Source: JAICIG01 sp035532215
GTDB taxonomy: Bacteria; Planctomycetota; Planctomycetia; Pirellulales; JAICIG01
Assembly (NCBI GenBank): GCA_035532215.1
Contig: DATKRK010000253.1
Coordinates: forward strand, 1 to 42,582
Direction of reading: 5' to 3'
Length of the DNA: 42,582 nucleotides
The first letter of the stretch is position 1. Each line of letters begins with the position of its first letter. The position numbers were made by a program, and so were the translations under genes. This document shows positions 33,696 to 42,443 of this stretch, in pieces. A model generated the notes under the pieces. The model was not told the DNA's origin and made no database searches. It saw only the letters and a list, made by a program, of their open reading frames with translations.

Positions 33696-36008
33696 ATGCG
33701 ACGACTCCTCTCCGCTCCGGCAACGAACGATCGTGGTCCGCGGTACATGGAAAAGGCACTCGCCGCCATCCACCAAGCCAACCACAAATGCCTTCCCTTC
33801 AGGCTTGAATATGCGTCTCAAGGGGGCCGCGTCGCGCTGTTCGTCGAGTGCGCGTCAGTGATCGAGAGCATTGTCCTGGCCCCCATCATCGCCAATTATC
33901 CCAATTGCTCGCTGACAACCTCCGAAGCGCGCGATCCGTGCCCGCCCGGCTGGCAGACGTGGGCCGCCCGCTTGCAACTCGTACCCGAAATCTATCCCAT
34001 CCTCCGTCACGCGCAGTTCGAAGACTTGCTGAACGGCGCCTTCGCTGACCCCATCAACGGTATCTTGCGCGCGATCCAGCCCGAAGACTCGCTGCTCAGC
34101 CGTATTGAAATCGTCGCGGTACCCGCTGGCCCGCGCCGATGTCGTCGGGCCGCCAAGGCGGTGAAGCGGCTGGACCGTGCGTTTTTTCGCTCGCACCACG
34201 AGCTTGCCCGTTATTACGCCGAGCACATCACACGCGGTTGGGGCAGGTTGCCGGCATCGATTCTCGGGTTGCTCGCGCCGCAACCGCCATCCCCGCACCA
34301 CAGTGCCATCGACACGTCCGCCGGCCGCCTGCATGACCGCGAGGATGACCTGCAAGCGGCGAGCGACAAAATCGGCGGGCACCTCTTCGACACGTCGATC
34401 CGGCTCGTTGTCTGCGCGCCGCCGCAGCACGCGCGTCTCGCCCTCGCGCGCCTCCGCCAAATGGCCGGGGCGTTTGGAGCCTTTTCGGCAGCACGTCTGG
34501 CAAGATTTCGCTTGTACCAGGACGGTCGCCGGAAGAGGGCCGCTGCTTGGGAATTCTTGCTGTCGCATGAAGAGTTGGCGACACTCTTCCACCCGCCGAC
34601 GATGATGGTCGCCGCGGAGCGCATGCAGATGCAAGAGTTCACCGAGTTGGAAGCTCCGGCGTTCATCTACGCGGGAAAGGAAGAGGGGGCCGTTCCGCTG
34701 GGCCGCGTCCGGTTTCGAACCGACGAGCGCTTCGTCGGCATTGGACGCGAAGACCGGCTGCGCCACGTATATGTCGTCGGCTCGACGGGCGCCGGCAAGT
34801 CAACGCTGTTGCTCAATCAAATCCACGCCGATATGGAATCGGGGAGGGGACTGACCGTTTTCGACGTGCATGGGGATCTCGCCGACGCCGTCGTGCGGCT
34901 GGCGCCTCGCCGACGAACGAACGACGTGATCGTCTTCAATGCGGCTGCGAGTTACGTCGTGCCGTTCAATCCGCTTGCGTGCCCCGACCTGGCCCACGTG
35001 GATCAGGTCGCATCCGGCGTCGTCTCGGCCATGCGAAAACTCTACGATTCCTGGGGGCCGCGCCTGGAAAACCTTCTTCGTTCCGCCGTCTTCGCCGCCG
35101 TCGAGCAAAGCGGCACCTTGTTGACCATGCACCGGCTGCTTACCGAGGAAGGGTATCGCGATCATGCCGTCCCGCGGATTCAAGATGCTGTCGTGCGCGC
35201 CTTCTGGGAGCACGAATTCGCCGGTTGGAGCAAACAGTACCGGACCGAGGCTGTTTCGTCGGTCACGAACAAGATCTTGCCGCTGCTCACCAATCGCCAG
35301 TTGCGAGCGATCATGGTTCCCGAGGGCGGAAAATCGCTGGACCTGCGCGACGTAATGGACCGCGAACAGGTTCTGATTGTCAATCTCAGCCGGGGCCGGC
35401 TGGGGCAGGACAACGCGACGTTGCTCGGGAGCTTGCTGCTGACGAGCCTGGAACAAGCCGCGCTGACGCGGGCGGAACTACCGGAGAGCGAACGAAAAGA
35501 CCACTACCTCTACCTCGACGAATTCCAAAGCCTGACGACGCCCTCCACCGCGATCATCCTTTCGGAGGCCCGAAAATATCGGCTCGGCCTGACGCTCAGC
35601 CATCAACTGACGCGCCAGTTGGACGAACGCACGCTCTCCGCCGTGTTGGGGAATTGCGGAAGTCTGGTCGCCTTCCGCGTCGGCTTCGAAGACGCCGCCC
35701 TTCTCGCCCCCGCGTTCAGTAAATTCCCCGGTCAACTCAAGCCGGAAGACCTCACGAATCTGTCGAATTACTCGGCATATGTCAGACTGCTGACCGAGGG
35801 CGTCCCCACGAATCCGTTTTCCATCAATACCCTCCCGCCACCCGCCGTTGATGACGACCGCCAAGAGATCGTGTATCGTACATCCCAGCGACGGCACGCC
35901 CGGCCCGTGGCGAGCGTTGCTCGCGACCGTCTTTCCGGCGCAGTCGAGACCGGTGCCGGCGAGGCGCCAGCCCGTCCGCACTCCTCAAGAGGCTTCACAG
36001 GCGCCTGA
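33696..36008 (+). CDS. HerA/TraD-like ATPase, conjugative coupling-type protein
   Basis: 770 residues; ATG 33747 is an alternative start. Walker A 'YVVGSTGAGKSTLLLNQI' lies at ~residue 350 and Walker B 'YLYLDEFQSLTTPSTA' at ~605. 'GLTVFDVHGDLADAVVRL' and 'VLIVNLSRGRLGQDNATLLGSLLLTSLE' are typical of the VirD4/TraD-HerA superfamily that pumps DNA. An N-terminal ~330-residue domain of unknown type is soluble, with no membrane segments seen. With the replication-relaxation protein and primase it suggests a mobilisable or conjugative plasmid origin. No relaxase gene is seen in the window. 33417-33695 shows no gene. Confidence 0.85.
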   Translation: MRRLLSAPATNDRGPRYMEKALAAIHQANHKCLPFRLEYASQGGRVALFVECASVIESIVLAPIIANYPNCSLTTSEARDPCPPGWQTWAARLQLVPEIYPILRHAQFEDLLNGAFADPINGILRAIQPEDSLLSRIEIVAVPAGPRRCRRAAKAVKRLDRAFFRSHHELARYYAEHITRGWGRLPASILGLLAPQPPSPHHSAIDTSAGRLHDREDDLQAASDKIGGHLFDTSIRLVVCAPPQHARLALARLRQMAGAFGAFSAARLARFRLYQDGRRKRAAAWEFLLSHEELATLFHPPTMMVAAERMQMQEFTELEAPAFIYAGKEEGAVPLGRVRFRTDERFVGIGREDRLRHVYVVGSTGAGKSTLLLNQIHADMESGRGLTVFDVHGDLADAVVRLAPRRRTNDVIVFNAAASYVVPFNPLACPDLAHVDQVASGVVSAMRKLYDSWGPRLENLLRSAVFAAVEQSGTLLTMHRLLTEEGYRDHAVPRIQDAVVRAFWEHEFAGWSKQYRTEAVSSVTNKILPLLTNRQLRAIMVPEGGKSLDLRDVMDREQVLIVNLSRGRLGQDNATLLGSLLLTSLEQAALTRAELPESERKDHYLYLDEFQSLTTPSTAIILSEARKYRLGLTLSHQLTRQLDERTLSAVLGNCGSLVAFRVGFEDAALLAPAFSKFPGQLKPEDLTNLSNYSAYVRLLTEGVPTNPFSINTLPPPAVDDDRQEIVYRTSQRRHARPVASVARDRLSGAVETGAGEAPARPHSSRGFTGA

Positions 36009-36276
36009 CCAGCAACTTGTCTGCCGAGATTGCCAGGAAGCGTTCGCATTTACGGAGGGCGAGCAAGAATTCTATGCGAGCAAGAACTTATCGCCGCCAT
36101 CCAGGTGCAAACCGTGCCGTGGGCGGCGCAAGGAAGGGCCGCGATCGGAGCGAGACATGTTCGACGTCACCTGCGCACGGTGCGGAGCACAGACCAAGGT
36201 GCCCTTCGCCCCTCGGCCCGGCGTACCGGTCCTGTGCGAGACATGTTTCAGAGCGTCGCGTGATGCATCGCCTTAA
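35851..36276 (+). CDS. Zinc-ribbon protein with two CxxC modules
   Basis: About 141 residues. The N-terminal ~45 overlap the ATPase gene in another frame, so a later start is possible. The folded part reads 'LVCRDCQEAFAFTEGEQEFYASKN', then 'RCKPCRG', then 'FDVTCARCGAQTKVPFAPRPG' and 'VLCETCF'. This is a zf-type ribbon followed by a CxxC-x17-CxxC module, a combination found in small bacterial zinc-binding proteins of unknown role. It is the last island gene before the tRNA fragment. Confidence 0.7.
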   Translation: MTTAKRSCIVHPSDGTPGPWRALLATVFPAQSRPVPARRQPVRTPQEASQAPDQQLVCRDCQEAFAFTEGEQEFYASKNLSPPSRCKPCRGRRKEGPRSERDMFDVTCARCGAQTKVPFAPRPGVPVLCETCFRASRDASP

Positions 36277-36469
36277 CCGGCACACGTCAACCATCGAAGG
36301 CGCTTCACGACTGGTTTTTTTGGGGTGGCAAAAGGGTGGCAACCTTGCAGATGTACCTACCATCGCGGTAGAATTGGGGTTGTGTTGAGGTTTGACGCAA
36401 CGCTCTTTGGATCAGAGGTTTTCAGCGTAAGAGCAACGCGAAAGCGACATCAATGAAACGTCGCGGAGC

Positions 36470-36524
36470 GGACTCAAAATCCAGTGTCCGCAAGGACGTG
36501 CGGGTTCAAGTCCCGCCTCCGGTA
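36470..36524 (+). tRNA. 3' fragment of tRNA-Leu(CAA), probable attachment site
   Basis: The anticodon loop CTCAAAA with 3' stem TCCAG, the long variable arm GTCCGCAAGGAC, the T arm CGGGTTCAAGTCCCG and the acceptor end CCTCCGGTA are all present. CCA is not encoded. The 5' half (D arm and acceptor strand) is absent; upstream bases do not pair. Tyrosine integrases commonly recombine at tRNA anticodon or T loops and leave such 3' copies. Confidence 0.8.
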
Positions 36525-36648
36525 CTTTAAGATTTCAAAGGACTTGCGGCGAACGGTCGCGAGTCCTTTTTCTTTTGGCTCGGCTGCTCGCATAGCAACC
36601 GTAGAGCACGACGGCAACTCCGCCCGCTGCTTCAAGAAGCAGATGGCA

Positions 36649-38019
36649 CTACGCGTTGATTTCGAACCCCTGGCGGTTTTCACGCGCGAGGAACGAGCTC
36701 GCCTGAGCGTCGCCGATGATTTCCCGCTTGACCGGATCCCAGTTGAGCTCGCGGCCCAGACGCATCGCGATGTTCGAGAGGTGACAGATCTCGAGCATGC
36801 GGTTGTGCGACCAGACATCGGAGATCGGCTGCTTGCGAGACTTCATGCCCTCGATGAAGTTGGCCGTGTGGTTGGCGCTGACCTTGCCGCCGTAAACGTC
36901 TTCGATCGCCCCGTCTGGCAGAGGTTTTTCTTTCAGATCGTCGACCGGCTTGCCGGCGATCTTTCCGCGGTTGACGAAGAACCGGCCTTCGGCGCCCTCG
37001 AACAGAATGCCGTTATCGCCTTCGCTGGTGATCATCATTTCAACGCCGCCCGGCATATCGACGCGGATCGTGAATTGGGTCGCGGCGTTGTACCGATCGG
37101 CGACCACGGGATATCCGTCCTTGTACTCGACCGGCAACTTGTATTCGACGGGCGCGACTTTGCTCGGCCCCGTGTCGCTGGCGCCGAGGGCCCAGCAGGC
37201 AATGTCGACGTGATGGGCGCCCCAGTCGGTGAGCTTTCCGCCGGAGTACTCGTGCCAGTTGCGGAAAGAGTAGTGGCAATTGCTGTAGAGCGGGACGCCG
37301 CCGCCGTAGCCTTTTCGCATTTCCGGCAAGGCTCGATACGCAACCTTGGGCGCCGGTCCGAGCCAGAAGTCCCAGTCGAGCCCTTCAGGCACGGGCGCCT
37401 CCGGAATAACGGGCGAGGCTTCCATGCCGTTGATGCCGCAGGTCACTTTCTTCACGGCGCCGATGCGGCCATTTCTAATCAGAGCGATGGCCTGCAGGAA
37501 CCGCTGGTCGGACTCGGTTCGCTGCATCGTGCCGACCTGAAAGACCCGGCCCGTCTGTTTGACGGCCTTCTCGATCAGCTTGCCTTCGTCGATCGTCAGC
37601 GTGAGCGGCTTTTCGCAGTAGACGTCTTTGCCGGCGTGCATCGCCTCGACCGCGATCTTCGTGTGCCAGTGGTCCGGCGTGGCGATCATGACCGCGTCGA
37701 TGTCTTTCCGATCGAGGATTTTTCGGTAGTCTTTGTAGGCCTCGGGCTTTTTACCCTGGCCTTTCTCCGCCTTTTCGACGTTTGCCCCCAGCACGTTCGC
37801 GTCGATGTCGGCCAGAGCCGCGAAATCGGCGAACTTAAACGACTTGCTGGTGATCGCCCAGCCTTGATTTCGCAAGCCGATGGTCGCAAAGACCGGGCGG
37901 TCATTGGACGACTCGTAGCCGAAGGCCCGCTTGGCCGAGGGGTGCAGAATGCTTGCGGCCCCCGCGGCGGCGAGGCCTTGAAGAAACCGACGACGCGAGG
38001 TCTGGCGAGAGGTTGGCAT
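36649..38019 (-). CDS. Gfo/Idh/MocA-family oxidoreductase with Tat signal
   Basis: 456 residues. The N-terminus 'TSRRRFLQGLAAAGAAS' is a twin-arginine signal, so export to the periplasm or planctomycete paryphoplasm is predicted. The NAD(P)-binding region includes 'VFATIGLRNQGWAI', 'ALADIDANVL' and the hallmark 'KDVYCEKPLTLTIDEGKLI' (EKP motif). The C-terminal part has 'GGKLTDWGAHHVDIACWAL' and 'HTANFIEGMKSRKQPISDV'. This is one of the large planctomycete group of exported sugar-type dehydrogenases; the substrate is unknown. It is a single gene on the chromosome side of the tRNA scar. Confidence 0.92.
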   Translation of the reverse strand: MPTSRQTSRRRFLQGLAAAGAASILHPSAKRAFGYESSNDRPVFATIGLRNQGWAITSKSFKFADFAALADIDANVLGANVEKAEKGQGKKPEAYKDYRKILDRKDIDAVMIATPDHWHTKIAVEAMHAGKDVYCEKPLTLTIDEGKLIEKAVKQTGRVFQVGTMQRTESDQRFLQAIALIRNGRIGAVKKVTCGINGMEASPVIPEAPVPEGLDWDFWLGPAPKVAYRALPEMRKGYGGGVPLYSNCHYSFRNWHEYSGGKLTDWGAHHVDIACWALGASDTGPSKVAPVEYKLPVEYKDGYPVVADRYNAATQFTIRVDMPGGVEMMITSEGDNGILFEGAEGRFFVNRGKIAGKPVDDLKEKPLPDGAIEDVYGGKVSANHTANFIEGMKSRKQPISDVWSHNRMLEICHLSNIAMRLGRELNWDPVKREIIGDAQASSFLARENRQGFEINA

Positions 38020-38250
38020 TGGTCGAGCTCCTTCTGGAGTGAACGAGTGAGAGTGCTTGCGGGCGGGCTTCCAATGGGCGGGAGTAAGCTTGCGAGATTA
38101 CCCGCAACGCAGCATTCCGCCGGTGCTGACTGAGAGCGATTCTAATCACGATCCACGGTCAACGAAACCAGAAATCGTCCGCCCTTGGAACTTGAGCGGC
38201 GGAATTCGCGGCGCTAAGCACCGAGGATTAAATAAATTCCCTATACGGCA

Positions 38251-38299
38251 GTGGGGTGGCTGGCGGCAGAGCCTAGGCGATGCCCCAGCGAACTGGGCC
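38251..38299. repeat. Copy 1 (partial) of a dispersed palindromic repeat
   Basis: GTGGGGTGGCTGGCGGCAGA, then GCGATGCCCCAGCGAACTGGG. It is nearly identical to the left part of the unit at 38837-38911. Confidence 0.65.
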
Positions 38300-38683
38300 T
38301 TATTTCTTCAGTTCCGCCCCGGCGCCGTCGATACTGTAGTGCTCGATACCAATCAACGAGTCGGAGGTTTTGCCCACATGTCGACGCATATCATCGAACC
38401 GGGCCAGCGGCTGAAAATGGAAGCTGGCGATAAATCCGGCTTCGTGCAGGTGCTTGCAGAAGCGGTCGTGCCGGCCGGCTATTGGATCTGCCGTGAGGAA
38501 CGTTCGGGGCAACAAAGGATCATCGCACGAACTGCGCTGTTCCCAATCGCCGCCGATCCGTTAGCAGTCAACCCCACCGAAGCGCCGAGCACGACCACGC
38601 CGACTGCCGCCTGAGCGCGTCTGCGCTCCGCCGATTTGTCCAGCACCATTTTGGACTCAACGGCAGGCGGCCTGGTCCGACCG

Positions 38684-38790
38684 TCAAGCGTTGAACCCGC
38701 CGTCGACATCGAGCGTCGTTCCACCTCATGCACGGCGCTTCCGCGCTTGCCGGAAAGGCTATCGCCGCGGCGATCTCTTCGAGACGCCCT
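38684..38790 (-). pseudogene. Short-chain dehydrogenase (SDR) C-terminal remnant
   Basis: The minus strand reads 'LGRLEEIAAAIAFPASAEAPCM' and, after a frame change, 'GTTLDVDGGFNA' to a stop. Together this is the classic SDR ending (EEIA...FLAS...G..L.VDGG). It is frameshifted and lacks the rest of the gene. No other gene is supported in 38020-38999. Confidence 0.7.
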
Positions 38791-38836
38791 AGTGCATTGT
38801 CAGGTCTAGGAATTGGGGTTGGCAATTTCAAGCAGC

Positions 38837-38911
38837 GGGGGTGGCCGGCGGCAGAGCGAAGCGATGCCCCAGCGTACTGGGGCTTCGCCGAGGCTCAGCC
38901 GCCAGCCACCC
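38837..38911. repeat. Copy 2 (full) of a dispersed palindromic repeat
   Basis: GGGTGGCCGGCGGC at the left pairs with GCCGCCAGCCACCC at the right (one mismatch). An inner hairpin CCCCAGCGTACTGGGG sits in the middle. Likely a REP/MITE-like unit. Confidence 0.7.
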
Positions 38912-38999
38912 GACTGTCAAAATGTCCTTGAATAGGCCCTAGCGGCCGCACGTCGCGCACGCGGCTTCGTGCTTTCAAAACCGCCCGATAACAGGCGGC

Positions 39000-39664
39000 T
39001 CAGCTTGCGTGCTGCTGGTAATACTCGTCCGACCCGGTGAAGCCGGCGATCAGGTCTTCGTTCGTCTGGCCGTGGGCGAATTGTTCGAGCCAAAAGGCCA
39101 GCCCGGCGGCGTCGGCCGCGCGGCCGAGATAGTGTTGGTAATCGGCGTCGATGAGATGCGATTCGTTTTCGGCGCTGTTGGCGATCGAAAGCGCCACGTC
39201 GCTGCGCGAAACTCCGGCCGCCAATTGATTGCCCCAATACGTCTCGCCGGCGGAGTCGGCGGTTCGGCCCAGCAACAGCTTGTAGACCGCGTCGACCCAG
39301 TCGGCGTTGTGGTCGAGATCCGCAATCGTGGTGTCGTCGGCGTCGGGCGCGGCGTCGAAGTTCTCGCCGGCTTTCGCGTAGAATTCGTCGGAGGCGACCA
39401 GTTCGGCTTCCAACTGCTGGTCGGTCAGACCGGCCTGCATCTGCGCGGTCCAGTACTTCACGCCCGCGTCGTCGGCCGCCCGGCCCAGCAGTTTCAGGTA
39501 GTCGGGCTTGATGACGAAGTTGGCGAAATACTCGTCGCTATGCACGATCGCCGCCGCCACGCCGCCGATCGCCGCCCCCCTGATCGAGCAGCTTGGTCCA
39601 AGCCGCCAGGCCGGCGGCATCCGGCGCCCGGCCGAGCACGTCTTGGTAGACGGCGGTGACGTAT
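39000..39664 (-). pseudogene. DUF4214-repeat protein remnant, frameshifted
   Basis: The main frame (39000-~39590) holds DUF4214 units: 'YLKLLGRAADDAGVKYWTAQMQAGL', 'VYKLLLGRTADSAGETYWGNQLAAG' and 'YQHYLGRAADAAGLAFWLEQFAHG'. A preceding unit 'YVTAVYQDVLGRAPDAAGLA' continues in another frame and joins it only across a G-rich run near 39580. A stop lies just upstream of that unit. These modules usually sit at the C-terminus of large exported planctomycete proteins, so this is a decayed tail or a sequencing-indel case. Confidence 0.75.
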
Positions 39665-39705
39665 CACAGATTGCACTCGTCCGCGAGTCGGCTGCACGGC
39701 ACGAA

Positions 39706-40156
39706 TTACATGTGGCAGAAGACTTGCTTGAGAGCGCACCCGAGCAGCCCTTCTAACTGCGCGAGTTGAGTTGCATCGAGGGTCGGCTGCCTCGGATACT
39801 CCGCCTTGATGGAAAAGCGAGCGAAGCCGGCATCGCGATCGTAGCGCAATTCGTTGAGCGAGGCGCTTCGCTGGCAACAGGGGACGGTTACGCCGAGTTC
39901 GCTGAAGTGCGTTCTAAACGCGACATCCATCGTATCGCCCCACCATTCTTGCAAGTCGCTTCCGCAGAAGGGACAGCGGATGCTTTCCAGGAATTCGCCG
40001 GGATGAAAGAACTCCACTTCGCTTTCGACTTCGGCAAAGACGCCCGCGGCCTCGCCTACGAAAGCTCGCAACAAGCTTTCAGCGTCGCGATACGAGTCTG
40101 CTGGAGGGAATGAAGTTGGGATCGCGCGGAATCACGTACAGGTCGTTGGTCGACAT
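39706..40156 (-). pseudogene. Small conserved-looking protein split by a frameshift
   Basis: The main frame (39706-~40100) reads 'AESLLRAFVGEAAGVFAEVESEVEFFHPGEF', 'IRCPFCGSDLQEWW' and later 'VPCCQRSASLNEL'; the two cysteine pairs suggest zinc binding. The likely true start, MSTNDLYVIPRDPNFIP at 40156, is in another frame. One base too many in ATTCCCTCCAGCA near 40110 separates them. It is either a real frameshift or a sequencing error. Confidence 0.6.
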
Positions 40157-40254
40157 CGCTCGTCTCCCAATCGTGGCGCCGAACGCACGCTCGCGTCGGC
40201 GAGCGCGGCTGGGCGGCGCGTCGCCCGATTCTACCGCCGTTTTGCCGAAATCGC

Positions 40255-40348
40255 AGGGTGGGGCGCAGCCGCACGCGGAAAACCCGGCAGATCGCGAAAA
40301 CGCGAAAAGAGAGGGCGCGAGAAACGCGTGGGGCTGCGCCCGCACCCT
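40255..40348. repeat. Long inverted repeat
   Basis: AGGGTG...GGCGCAGCC (40255-40270) is repeated inverted as GGCTGCGCC...CACCCT (40332-40348). The unit lies between the split gene and the convergently placed esterase 3' end. Confidence 0.6.
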
Positions 40349-40354
40349 ACGTCC

Positions 40355-41122
40355 TCACTCCTGCTCGTTCGCCTTCAGCCCCAGATTCTTGACGTGAAAA
40401 GCAATCGCCTCTTGCACGTGCTCGTCCCAATAGGCCCAGTTGTGGCCGCCGGGAAACTCCTGGTATTCGTGGGCGATGTGCAGCGATTCGAGATGCTTGT
40501 GAAACGCGCGGTTCTGCGGCAACAGCACGTCGTCGAGACCGCAGTCGATGCGCAGCGGCGGAATGCGGCCGTGGTCGATCCGCTCGACGAGGGCGAACGG
40601 GTCTTCGTCGCCGCCTTGCGGGTCTTCGCCGAAGATGCGCATGAACTCGGGCGTGAGCGGCTTGATCTTCATCGCCTCCTGCCGCAGCATGCCGACGGCG
40701 CCGGAGTGCGAGTTGACGCTGCCGAACGTTTCGTGATGCTTCAGGCCCAGCTTCACCGCGCCGTAGCCGCCCATCGATAGCCCGCCGATCGCCCGGCCGC
40801 TGCGCTCGCGCTTGACCGGGAAGGTCCGCTCGACCAGGCCCAGCACGTCTTTCAGCAGGTCGTTTTCGTAGGCCGGGCCCTCGGCGGCGTTGGTATAAAA
40901 GCCGCGGCCGCCGTCGGGCATCACCACCACGAGCGGCCAGCCCTGCACGTAGCGCTCGATGCTCGTGCGCCGCATCCAGATCGTATGATCGTCGGACAGC
41001 CCGTGCAGCAGATAGAACGTCGCCCAAGGTCGCTTGAGCGGCGGGTTGTCGGGAAACACGATGTTGAACGACGAGGCTTTTTGCAGCGCGCGGCTGAAAT
41101 AGTTGATCGTGGCGAAAGCCAT
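40355..41122 (-). CDS. Esterase of the putative-esterase (Esterase D / S-formylglutathione hydrolase-like) family
   Basis: 255 residues from ATG 41122 (MAFATINYFSRALQKASSF); the frame is open further but the conserved part starts here. Alpha/beta hydrolase features are 'YLLHGLSDDHTIW' (oxyanion region), nucleophile Ser in 'IGGLSMGGYGAVKLGL', Asp in 'DCGLDDVLLPQNR' and His in 'FPGGHNWAYWDEHV'. No signal peptide is seen, so it is probably cytoplasmic. Substrate unknown. Confidence 0.88.
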   Translation of the reverse strand: MAFATINYFSRALQKASSFNIVFPDNPPLKRPWATFYLLHGLSDDHTIWMRRTSIERYVQGWPLVVVMPDGGRGFYTNAAEGPAYENDLLKDVLGLVERTFPVKRERSGRAIGGLSMGGYGAVKLGLKHHETFGSVNSHSGAVGMLRQEAMKIKPLTPEFMRIFGEDPQGGDEDPFALVERIDHGRIPPLRIDCGLDDVLLPQNRAFHKHLESLHIAHEYQEFPGGHNWAYWDEHVQEAIAFHVKNLGLKANEQE

Positions 41123-41343
41123 GGCGGAACCTGCGATGCGAGATCGGCGGATGACCCCTGTCAGCCTATCCTGCCGCGAAGGCTTTGCCAACGAGCAGTG
41201 TATTGTTAATCGCGCGCATCCTGGTGCGGCGGCAAGCTGTAATGCGACGCCTCAATGCATCAGAGCGCGATGTCGGCCGTCCGGGCGTCGTCGATTCGGC
41301 TTCATCGGGCGACCGCCAGTCCGCCGATTCGATGCGCCGCGGG

Positions 41344-42327
41344 CTACGCAACCTTCCGGATTGGCCAATTAAACACGGGCTCGTTCGAGGCAATGAGGCG
41401 AAGTTCCCATTTGTGGGCGGCCGTTCCGTGAATCTTCTCTCCGGCAATGAATCGCACGCTAATCCGGTCGGGGTTCGGGGACCAAAACGGTCCCGACATG
41501 ATCTCGAACGGCTTGCCCGTCTGGATCTCGCTAACTGCCGGCGCTACGTTCTCCGTCCGAGAAACATACAGACTGCGGCCATCTTCCCGGACTTCAATTA
41601 GTCCAGGAGTTGATGGTACGACGACCTCTAGCGCATTCGTGAGATAAATGGGCTGGCTCCAGTCATTTGCGATCTCACGGGGGTCCAGGGCCTGAAACGC
41701 AGTCAAGTCTTTCTTTGCAAAATGTCGCGTCTTGCGGATGTACAATGCTCCTAACCGGACCTCGGACGCAGAGAGTGCGGGCGCCATGCTCAACGCCAGT
41801 TCTTCGAACTTTTCGCCCATCTCATCATCCAATAGAATGTCGTCGATGGAGGCGCCGTAACGGTATCTCAACCGCACAAGTGCGAACTCGATCGCGTGGG
41901 CGTATTGTGGCACGACGCTCGGATGCGGCTCGTGTTTTGTAGTTGGCAATATGACGATGCCGTGTTTCGCATAGCGAGGGCTGTTTTTGCGAACATTGAG
42001 CAGACGTTTTTTCAACGCGGTCGACGAAAACCGAAGCGCAAGTTCGCGGCATCGCCGCTTGAAATCGCCAGCGAGCTTTTTGTCCCACAGGATCCGATCA
42101 GGGGCAGCTCCATCTCGGACGTCCTCAAACGCCTGAACAATCAGACGGTCATCGTTGAGACTCGGAGATTCACTGCATTCGTCACTGAGTCGACCGGATG
42201 GCGTGCGCGTCTTTAACGCCTCGGCAGCGCTTCGCAACAGGCCGAAACCGCCGAATCGTGCTCCACCGATTGCTTTCACGTCGCTCCCGAGGATTCGACT
42301 AATGGCGTAGTGATTAAGCTCGTTCAT
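41344..42327 (-). CDS. Hypothetical protein
   Basis: 327 residues beginning MNELNHYAISRILGSDVKAIGG. The N-terminal half is helical and basic ('FKRRCRELALRFSSTALKKRLLNVRKNSPRYAKHGI'). A middle segment 'AIEFALVRLRYRYGASIDDILLDDEMGEKF' is followed by a beta-rich C-terminal third ('GLIEVREDGRSLYVSRTENVAPA', 'KWELRLIASNEPVFNWP'). No signal peptide, membrane segment or known motif. Its stop is at 41344, 222 bases upstream of the esterase start on the same strand, with nothing notable between. Confidence 0.65.
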   Translation of the reverse strand: MNELNHYAISRILGSDVKAIGGARFGGFGLLRSAAEALKTRTPSGRLSDECSESPSLNDDRLIVQAFEDVRDGAAPDRILWDKKLAGDFKRRCRELALRFSSTALKKRLLNVRKNSPRYAKHGIVILPTTKHEPHPSVVPQYAHAIEFALVRLRYRYGASIDDILLDDEMGEKFEELALSMAPALSASEVRLGALYIRKTRHFAKKDLTAFQALDPREIANDWSQPIYLTNALEVVVPSTPGLIEVREDGRSLYVSRTENVAPAVSEIQTGKPFEIMSGPFWSPNPDRISVRFIAGEKIHGTAAHKWELRLIASNEPVFNWPIRKVA

Positions 42328-42443
42328 AATCTACCCGACCTGTTTGGCGATCGTGTTAATCGAAGTCGGCGATCTCGTGGAATACGTCATTTATTACCAA
42401 GGCAACGGTATCTTGCTTCGTTTCTCTGCCCATTCGCTTCGCG

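Noticed and set aside
38378..38614. Plus-strand frame MSTHIIEPGQRLKMEAG... as a gene
   Set aside because: Protein-like in places but equally plausible on the other strand, no ribosome-binding site and no recognised family; too weak to call.
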